From Muricauda sp. SCSIO 64092 (lineage in GTDB: Bacteria > Bacteroidota > Bacteroidia > Flavobacteriales > Flavobacteriaceae): a DNA stretch of 64,000 nucleotides. Positions 57,758 to 64,000 of this stretch are shown here, in pieces; positions within the stretch are counted from its first letter, which is position 1, and each line of letters begins with the position of its first letter. The stretch lies in assembly GCF_023016285.1 (NCBI RefSeq), contig NZ_CP095413.1:558001-622000 (forward strand), read 5' to 3'. Position numbers and translations under genes: made by a program. The notes under the pieces were generated by a model. It was not told the DNA's origin, made no database searches, and saw only the letters and a list, made by a program, of their open reading frames with translations.

Positions 57758-58068
57758 TATGCTTCTCCCGTAGGACCAAAATTCAATGGTATGGGAGGTT
57801 GTTCATAATCCTTAATTGTTCCATGCGCTTTTTCGAACCTATTCACATTATCGTTAAGTGCCTTTAGGAACTTTTTGGCATGCTGTGGTGTCAATACAAT
57901 TCTGCTTTTCACCTTTGCCTTTGGTGCTCCTGGCATCATACTGATAAAATCCACTACAAATTCAGATACAGAATGGTTAATAATGGCCAGATTGGAATAA
58001 ATTCCTTCTGCCGTCTTCTCATCCAGTTCTATATTGATCTGTTTTTGATTTTGGTTCTTTTCAGCCAT
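57757..58068 (-). CDS. DUF3467 domain protein encoded behind rpoC
   Basis: The 103-residue soluble protein is a single DUF3467 domain, recognisable from INIELDEKTAEGIYSNLAII and the SRIVLTPQHAKKFLKALNDN segment. No catalytic motif or membrane segment is visible and its function is unknown. It starts 5 bases after the rpoC stop, an arrangement widespread in Bacteroidota, so it is translated from the rpoBC transcript and expressed with RNA polymerase subunits. That context makes a role linked to transcription possible but unproven. Its stop codon lies within the terminator hairpin. Confidence 0.9.
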   Translation of the reverse strand: MAEKNQNQKQINIELDEKTAEGIYSNLAIINHSVSEFVVDFISMMPGAPKAKVKSRIVLTPQHAKKFLKALNDNVNRFEKAHGTIKDYEQPPIPLNFGPTGEA

Positions 58069-58073
58069 ATTTT

Positions 58074-61000
58074 TTAGAATTTGAACTCTTCCTTACGTGC
58101 CATGATTTCATCATATTCCTCTTTTGAGCCTACAATGATGCTATCATAATCACGCATACCCGTACCTGCAGGAATTTTATGTCCAACAATGACATTTTCC
58201 TTTAAACCTTCCAGCGTATCCACTTTGCCGCTTACGGCAGCCTCGTTCAATACTTTGGTGGTTTCTTGGAAGGACGCTGCAGAAATGAACGACTTGGTCT
58301 GTAATGACGCCCTGGTAATTCCCTGAAGGATCGGTGTTGCCGTAGCCGCAACCGCATCCCGAGCAGTTACCAAGGTTTTATCCGAACGTTTCAACAGTGA
58401 ATTTTCATCCCTCAAATCCCTGGCAGAAATAATCTGTCCTGCTTTTAAGTTTTCGGAATCCCCGGAGTCCTCGACTACTTTTTTACCAAAAATTTCATCG
58501 TTCTCCCTAATAAAGTCGTCCTTGTGCACTAATTGATTCTCCAGGAAAATAGTATCCCCGGCATCTTCAATACGGACTTTACGCATCATCTGCCGTACAA
58601 CCACTTCAAAGTGTTTATCATTGATCTTTACACCTTGCAGTCGGTATACCTCTTGAACTTCGTTCACCAAATATTGCTGAACGGCCGATGGCCCTTTGAT
58701 GGCCAAAATATCCTCTGGGGTAATGGAACCGTCGGATAATGGCATTCCTGCCCGTACATAATCGTTCTCTTGAACCAATATTTGATTTGAAAGCTTCACC
58801 AAGTATTTCTTGACTTCTCCCAATTTGGACTCGATGATGATCTCACGGTTTCCACGTTTGATCTTACCAAAGGATACCACTCCATCAATTTCGGAGACCA
58901 CGGCTGGATTTGAAGGGTTACGCGCTTCAAACAATTCGGTTACCCTTGGAAGACCACCGGTGATGTCCCCTGCCTTGGCAGACTTACGTGGAATCTTAAC
59001 CAAAATCTTACCTTCACTGATCTTTTCCCCATCATCAACCATAATATGGGAGCCAACAGGAAGGTTATATGATCGAAGTGTTTCACCTTTTCCATCCTTG
59101 ATCAATAAGGTAGGTATCAACTTTTTATTCCTGGACTCGGAAATCACCTTTTCCTGGAATCCTGTCTGTTCGTCAATCTCCACTTGATAGGTGACACCTT
59201 GTTCGATATTCTCATAGGCAATGGCTCCCGTAAACTCGGAAACGATTACACCATTATAGGGATCCCATTGACAAAGCACCTCCCCACTACTAATCTTAGC
59301 TCCATTTTTCACGAATAACTGGGAACCATAAGGAATGTTATTGGTACTTAGCGTAATACCTGTTTTCTCATCCACAATCTTAATTTCAGATGTCCTTGAG
59401 ATAACGATATTTGCCTTTTCGCCTTCACTGTTCTGCCCAACAACGGTTCTCAAATCCTCAATTTCGGCAACACCATCAAATTTGGCTTCCAGCTTGCTTT
59501 CCTCAGAAATGTTTCCTGCAATACCACCTACGTGGAACGTACGCAATGTTAACTGAGTACCAGGTTCACCAATGGATTGAGCAGCTACAACACCCACGGC
59601 TTCACCTCTTTGAACCATTTTATTGGTTGCTAGGTTCCTACCGTAGCATTTTGCACAAATCCCTTTGGATGCCTCACATGTCAATGGAGAACGAACCTCA
59701 ATCTTTTCAATTGGGGAGGCCTCAACCTTCCTTACTTCAACCTCGGTAATTTCCTGACCGGCGGAAATAAGCAATTCTTCATTCAAGGGATTGTAGACAT
59801 CATGCAATGAAACCCTACCTAAAATTCGTTCCCCGAGGGTTTCAACGATTTCCTCGTTTTTACGCAGTGGAGCAACCTCGATACCCCGGAGTGTTCCACA
59901 ATCTTCAATGTTGATAATTACATCTTGGGAAACATCAACCAAACGGCGTGTTAAATATCCGGCATCCGCTGTTTTTAAAGCAGTATCCGCAAGACCTTTA
60001 CGCGCACCGTGCGTAGAGATGAAGTACTCCAAAATGGACAATCCCTCCTTAAAGTTGGAGAGAATTGGATTTTCGATGATCTCTCCACCTCCTGCAGTGG
60101 ATTTTTTGGGCTTGGCCATCAAACCACGCATCCCCGTCAACTGGCGAATCTGCTCTTTGGAACCCCTTGCGCCGGAATCCAACATCATATACACCGAATT
60201 GAATCCTTGCTGATCTTCACGAATTCGCTTCATGGCCAGTTCCGTCAACATGGCATTTGTTGAGGTCCAAACATCAATCACCTGATTGTAGCGTTCGTTA
60301 TTGGTGATAAGTCCCATGTTATAGTTCATCATGATGCCATCGACCTGATCGTTGGCATCCGATATCATTTCATGCTTTTCAGCAGGGATAATAATATCAC
60401 CCAAGCTAAAGGACAATCCGCCCTTAAAGGCGAATTGATACCCCATGGTCTTGATCTTATCCAAAAATGCTGCTGTCCTGGGTACATCCGTAACGGCCAA
60501 AATATCCCCAATAATGCTACGTAGCGCTTTTTTGGTCAATACCTGGTTAATGAAACCTGCTTCCTCGGGAACTTCTTGATTGAACAGCACCCTACCAACA
60601 GTGGTCTCAATAATTTGATTTACCAATTCCCCTTCTTCATTAAAGTCTTTTGTACGCACTTTAATGCTTGCATTCAAATCCACTTTCTTTTCGTTGAAAG
60701 CAATTTCAACTTCTTCGGGTGAGTAGAAGGTCAATCCCTCTCCTTTAACCGTAACCTCGTCATCGGAGAGTCGCTTTTTTGTCATATAGTACAATCCCAA
60801 AACCATATCCTGGGAAGGAACCGCTATTGGAGACCCATTAGCAGGATTTAAGATATTTTGGGAGGCCAGCATCAATAACTGTGCTTCCAAAACAGCTTCC
60901 GGCCCAAGGGGCAAGTGTACCGCCATCTGGTCACCATCAAAATCCGCATTAAATGCAGTACAGGCCAATGGGTGCAAACGTATGGCCTTACCCTCAATAA

Positions 61001-62372
61001 GTTTGGGTTGGAAGGCTTGAATCCCCAATCTGTGCAATGTGGGGGCCCTGTTCAACAGCACGGGGTGCCCTTTGATCACATTATCCAATATGTCCCAAAC
61101 AACCGGTTCTTTTTTGTCTATTATCTTCTTGGCAGATTTTACGGTTTTTACGATACCCCTTTCTATCAATTTCCTGATTACAAAAGGTTTGTAAAGTTCC
61201 GCCGCCATATCTTTTGGAAGACCACATTCATACAGGTTCATTTCCGGGCCTACGACAATCACGGAACGCGCCGAGTAATCCACACGTTTACCCAATAGGT
61301 TTTGACGGAAACGGCCTTGTTTTCCCTTTAGGGAATCTGAAAGGGATTTCAATGGTCTATTTGATTCTGTTTTGACCGCAGAAGCTTTTCTTGTATTGTC
61401 AAACAAGGAATCCACGGATTCTTGGAGCATACGTTTTTCGTTCCTTAGAATCACTTCCGGGGCTTTGATTTCCATCAAACGTTTCAAACGATTGTTTCGG
61501 ATGATCACCCTTCGGTACAGGTCATTTAAGTCCGAAGTAGCAAAACGACCTCCGTCCAAAGGAACCAAAGGACGTAATTCCGGTGGAATTACCGGAATGA
61601 CTTTCATAATCATCCACTCGGGGCGGTTTTCCCGGTTGTCCTGGGATTCCCTTAAAGCTTCAACAACCTGCAATCTTTTTAAAGCCTCGGTCTTACGTTG
61701 CTTTGAAGTTTCTGTATTTGCTTTATGCCTTAATTCATAGGACAGTTGTTCCAAATCGATTCTTGAAAGCAGATCGATCAAACATTCCGCGCCCATTTTG
61801 GCAATGAATTTATTGGGGTCGGAATCTTCCAAATATTGGTTTTCAACTGGAATGGACTCCAATATATTGAGGTACTCCTCCTCGGTCAGGAAGTCCATTT
61901 TATTGATTTCCTCCCCTTCAGGACCTTTGGCGATACCCGGTTGGATGACCACATAACGCTCATAATAAATAATCATGTCCAATTTCTTGGAAGGGAGTCC
62001 CAACAGATATCCAATCTTATTGGGTAGTGAGCGGAAATACCATATATGGGCAACGGGAACCACCAAATTAATGTGTCCTACCCTATCCCTACGTACTTTC
62101 TTCTCAGTTACCTCCACCCCACAACGGTCACAAACAATGCCGCGGTAACGGATACGCTTATATTTTCCACAGGCACATTCGTAATCCTTAACAGGACCAA
62201 AAATACGCTCACAGAACAAGCCGTCCCTTTCCGGTTTGTGGGTGCGGTAGTTAATGGTTTCCGGTTTTAAAACCTCACCTCTGGACTCTGCCAAAATTGC
62301 TTCCGGGGAAGACAATCCTATAGAGATTTTATTGAACCTTTTTGGAGTATTGTTATCTTTTAATCTAGCCAT
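58074..62372 (-). CDS. rpoC: DNA-directed RNA polymerase subunit beta'
   Basis: This 1432-residue subunit holds the catalytic magnesium of RNA polymerase. The N-terminal zinc site has Cys66, Cys68, Cys81 and Cys84 (CACGKY, CDRCG). The catalytic loop NADFDGDQM places Asp477, Asp479 and Asp481. The second zinc site includes Cys899, Cys906 and Cys909 ([14 protein letters not shown]). Length and order are normal for Bacteroidota. It starts 42 bases after the rpoB stop and is followed after 5 bases by the DUF3467 gene. No truncation or unusual residue was noticed. Confidence 0.99.
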   Translation of the reverse strand: MARLKDNNTPKRFNKISIGLSSPEAILAESRGEVLKPETINYRTHKPERDGLFCERIFGPVKDYECACGKYKRIRYRGIVCDRCGVEVTEKKVRRDRVGHINLVVPVAHIWYFRSLPNKIGYLLGLPSKKLDMIIYYERYVVIQPGIAKGPEGEEINKMDFLTEEEYLNILESIPVENQYLEDSDPNKFIAKMGAECLIDLLSRIDLEQLSYELRHKANTETSKQRKTEALKRLQVVEALRESQDNRENRPEWMIMKVIPVIPPELRPLVPLDGGRFATSDLNDLYRRVIIRNNRLKRLMEIKAPEVILRNEKRMLQESVDSLFDNTRKASAVKTESNRPLKSLSDSLKGKQGRFRQNLLGKRVDYSARSVIVVGPEMNLYECGLPKDMAAELYKPFVIRKLIERGIVKTVKSAKKIIDKKEPVVWDILDNVIKGHPVLLNRAPTLHRLGIQAFQPKLIEGKAIRLHPLACTAFNADFDGDQMAVHLPLGPEAVLEAQLLMLASQNILNPANGSPIAVPSQDMVLGLYYMTKKRLSDDEVTVKGEGLTFYSPEEVEIAFNEKKVDLNASIKVRTKDFNEEGELVNQIIETTVGRVLFNQEVPEEAGFINQVLTKKALRSIIGDILAVTDVPRTAAFLDKIKTMGYQFAFKGGLSFSLGDIIIPAEKHEMISDANDQVDGIMMNYNMGLITNNERYNQVIDVWTSTNAMLTELAMKRIREDQQGFNSVYMMLDSGARGSKEQIRQLTGMRGLMAKPKKSTAGGGEIIENPILSNFKEGLSILEYFISTHGARKGLADTALKTADAGYLTRRLVDVSQDVIINIEDCGTLRGIEVAPLRKNEEIVETLGERILGRVSLHDVYNPLNEELLISAGQEITEVEVRKVEASPIEKIEVRSPLTCEASKGICAKCYGRNLATNKMVQRGEAVGVVAAQSIGEPGTQLTLRTFHVGGIAGNISEESKLEAKFDGVAEIEDLRTVVGQNSEGEKANIVISRTSEIKIVDEKTGITLSTNNIPYGSQLFVKNGAKISSGEVLCQWDPYNGVIVSEFTGAIAYENIEQGVTYQVEIDEQTGFQEKVISESRNKKLIPTLLIKDGKGETLRSYNLPVGSHIMVDDGEKISEGKILVKIPRKSAKAGDITGGLPRVTELFEARNPSNPAVVSEIDGVVSFGKIKRGNREIIIESKLGEVKKYLVKLSNQILVQENDYVRAGMPLSDGSITPEDILAIKGPSAVQQYLVNEVQEVYRLQGVKINDKHFEVVVRQMMRKVRIEDAGDTIFLENQLVHKDDFIRENDEIFGKKVVEDSGDSENLKAGQIISARDLRDENSLLKRSDKTLVTARDAVAATATPILQGITRASLQTKSFISAASFQETTKVLNEAAVSGKVDTLEGLKENVIVGHKIPAGTGMRDYDSIIVGSKEEYDEIMARKEEFKF

Positions 62373-62414
62373 GATCTACTTCAGCTATTGTGTTAAAATG
62401 TTCTCTTAAAATTC

Positions 62415-64000
62415 TTATTCTTCCAATCTAATATCCAGACCCAATCCCTTGAGTTCGTGCATCAATACATTGAAAGATTCTGGCAATCCAGGTTCTGGCA
62501 TGGTCTCCCCTTTTACGATGGACTCGTAGGTTTTGGCCCGTCCTATAACGTCATCCGATTTTACGGTCAAAATCTCACGCAGGGTAGAGGAAGCACCATA
62601 GGCTTCCAATGCCCAAACCTCCATCTCACCAAATCGTTGACCACCAAATTGCGCTTTACCGCCCAATGGTTGTTGTGTAATCAAAGAGTATGGTCCAATG
62701 GAACGTGCGTGCATTTTGTCATCCACCATATGGCCTAGTTTAAGCATATAGATAACCCCAACGGTCGCTGCCTGGTCAAAGCGTTCACCCGTGCCACCGT
62801 CATACAAATAGGTATGACCAAAACGAGGCACACCGGCTTCGTCCGTAAATCCATTGATTTCGTCCAAAGAAGCTCCATCAAAAATTGGTGTGGCGTATTT
62901 CCTTCCCAATTTTTGACCTGCCCAACCCAATACGGTTTCATAAATCTGACCGATGTTCATCCGGGAAGGTACACCTAGCGGATTCAAAACAATATCGACC
63001 GGGGTTCCATCTTCAAGGAAAGGCATATCTTCCTGACGTACGATACGTGCTACAATACCTTTATTTCCGTGACGACCCGCCATTTTATCACCTACTTTAA
63101 GTTTGCGCTTTTTGGCGATATAGACTTTGGCCAGTTTCATGATTCCGGCAGGCAATTCATCTCCGACTGAAATGGTAAACTTATCCCTCCTTAAACTTCC
63201 CTGAAGGTCATTCAATTTGATTTTATAGTTATGCAACAAGTCATTGACCAAGATGTTGGTTTTGTCATCCGTGGTCCATGTTCCACTGATCAAATGGGCA
63301 AAGTCATCCACTGAGTTCAGCATCTTTATGGTGTACTTCTTACCTTTTGGAAGTACTTCTTCACCAAGGTCGTTCTGTACCCCTTGAGAGGTTTTACCGT
63401 TTACCAAAGCAAACAGTTTTTCCACCAAAACATCCTTTAGTTGCTGGAATCTCACTTCATAGTCCATCTCCAATTTGGAAATGGCTTCCTTATCCTCCGA
63501 ACGTTTTCGCTTATCCTTAATGGAACGCGAGAACAATTTTTTGTCAATAACAACTCCTCTAAGTGATGGTGAAGCTTTTAATGAAGCATCCTTTACATCA
63601 CCGGCCTTATCCCCAAAAATGGCACGAAGCAATTTTTCCTCCGGCGTTGGATCGGATTCCCCTTTTGGTGTAATCTTACCAATAAGGATGTCCCCAGGTT
63701 TTACTTCCGCACCAATACGGATCATACCGTTTTCATCCAAATCCTTGGTAGCTTCCTCGGAAACGTTCGGGATATCGTTCGTCAACTCTTCGGCACCCAA
63801 TTTGGTATCCCTAACTTCCAAAGCGTATTCATCTATATGAATGGAGGTAAAAATATCCTCTCGTACGACTTTTTCAGAGATTACGATCGCATCTTCAAAG
63901 TTATATCCCTTCCAGGGCATGAAAGCTACTTTCATGTTTCTTCCAAGGGCAAGTTCCCCGCTTTGCGTGGCATAACCTTCGCAAAGCACTTGACCTTTTT
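62415..64000 (-). CDS. rpoB: DNA-directed RNA polymerase subunit beta, C-terminal part (partial)
   Basis: The frame is open to the window edge, so the 5' part of the gene lies beyond 64000; the visible part covers about 528 residues. It begins inside [19 protein letters not shown] and includes [31 protein letters not shown] (the conserved region contacting the nucleotide and RNA) and [20 protein letters not shown]. The end, [15 protein letters not shown], is the normal C-terminus. It is followed by rpoC after 42 bases, the standard rpoBC order. The region where most rifampicin-resistance changes occur lies upstream and is not visible. Confidence 0.99.
   Translation of the reverse strand, partial: KGQVLCEGYATQSGELALGRNMKVAFMPWKGYNFEDAIVISEKVVREDIFTSIHIDEYALEVRDTKLGAEELTNDIPNVSEEATKDLDENGMIRIGAEVKPGDILIGKITPKGESDPTPEEKLLRAIFGDKAGDVKDASLKASPSLRGVVIDKKLFSRSIKDKRKRSEDKEAISKLEMDYEVRFQQLKDVLVEKLFALVNGKTSQGVQNDLGEEVLPKGKKYTIKMLNSVDDFAHLISGTWTTDDKTNILVNDLLHNYKIKLNDLQGSLRRDKFTISVGDELPAGIMKLAKVYIAKKRKLKVGDKMAGRHGNKGIVARIVRQEDMPFLEDGTPVDIVLNPLGVPSRMNIGQIYETVLGWAGQKLGRKYATPIFDGASLDEINGFTDEAGVPRFGHTYLYDGGTGERFDQAATVGVIYMLKLGHMVDDKMHARSIGPYSLITQQPLGGKAQFGGQRFGEMEVWALEAYGASSTLREILTVKSDDVIGRAKTYESIVKGETMPEPGLPESFNVLMHELKGLGLDIRLEE

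Noticed and set aside
1..64000. tRNA, rRNA, insertion sequences, prophage or attachment sites
   Set aside because: None was recognised: no transposase, integrase or terminal inverted repeats were seen. The fibre-like motifs of the giant protein are not accompanied by phage structural genes.

Overview
The window looks like part of a chromosome from a marine-type member of the Flavobacteriaceae (Bacteroidota); the genus cannot be fixed from sequence alone. Evidence: two PorP/SprF-type outer-membrane proteins, several secreted proteins ending in gliding-motility/type IX secretion (T9SS) C-terminal domains, a DUF3467 gene directly behind rpoC, no purine-rich Shine-Dalgarno sites before starts, and candidate -7 boxes of the Bacteroidota form TAnnTTTG.

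Layout. 1-1992 (minus): compact housekeeping run idi, a 6-pyruvoyl-tetrahydropterin-synthase-like gene, manA and the start of a small unknown gene. 2066-19313 (minus): a probable four-gene operon, read from 19313 down: a 4519-residue secreted repeat protein, a 215-residue secreted partner, a 673-residue T9SS cargo protein, and a PorP/SprF protein. 19626-22145 (minus): an 839-residue secreted protein with thrombospondin type 3 (TSP3) calcium-binding repeats. 22350-30561 (minus): a tight three-gene operon of a 1767-residue TSP3/T9SS cargo protein, a second PorP/SprF protein and a PorE-like TPR/propeller/OmpA lipoprotein-sized protein. 30947-32536 (plus): prfC. 33335-56869 (plus): one 7844-residue surface protein of 11 BspA-like (DUF285) leucine-rich modules and 43 HYR-like domains, ending in a T9SS domain. 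57261-64000: a small membrane protein (plus), then DUF3467, rpoC and the 3' part of rpoB (minus).

Three genes (4519, 1767 and 7844 codons) fill about 42 kb of the 64 kb. All are built of tandem repeats that are nearly identical at DNA level and visibly richer in G+C than their own ends or the neighbouring housekeeping genes. The two operons each couple a repeat-rich secreted protein to a dedicated PorP/SprF protein, as expected for T9SS cargo with type B C-terminal domains. The likely theme is a cell-surface adhesion or filament locus inserted between core genes. The least familiar part is the 4519-residue fibre-like protein, which has a signal peptide but no recognisable T9SS domain and travels with a small partner sharing a short aromatic motif.
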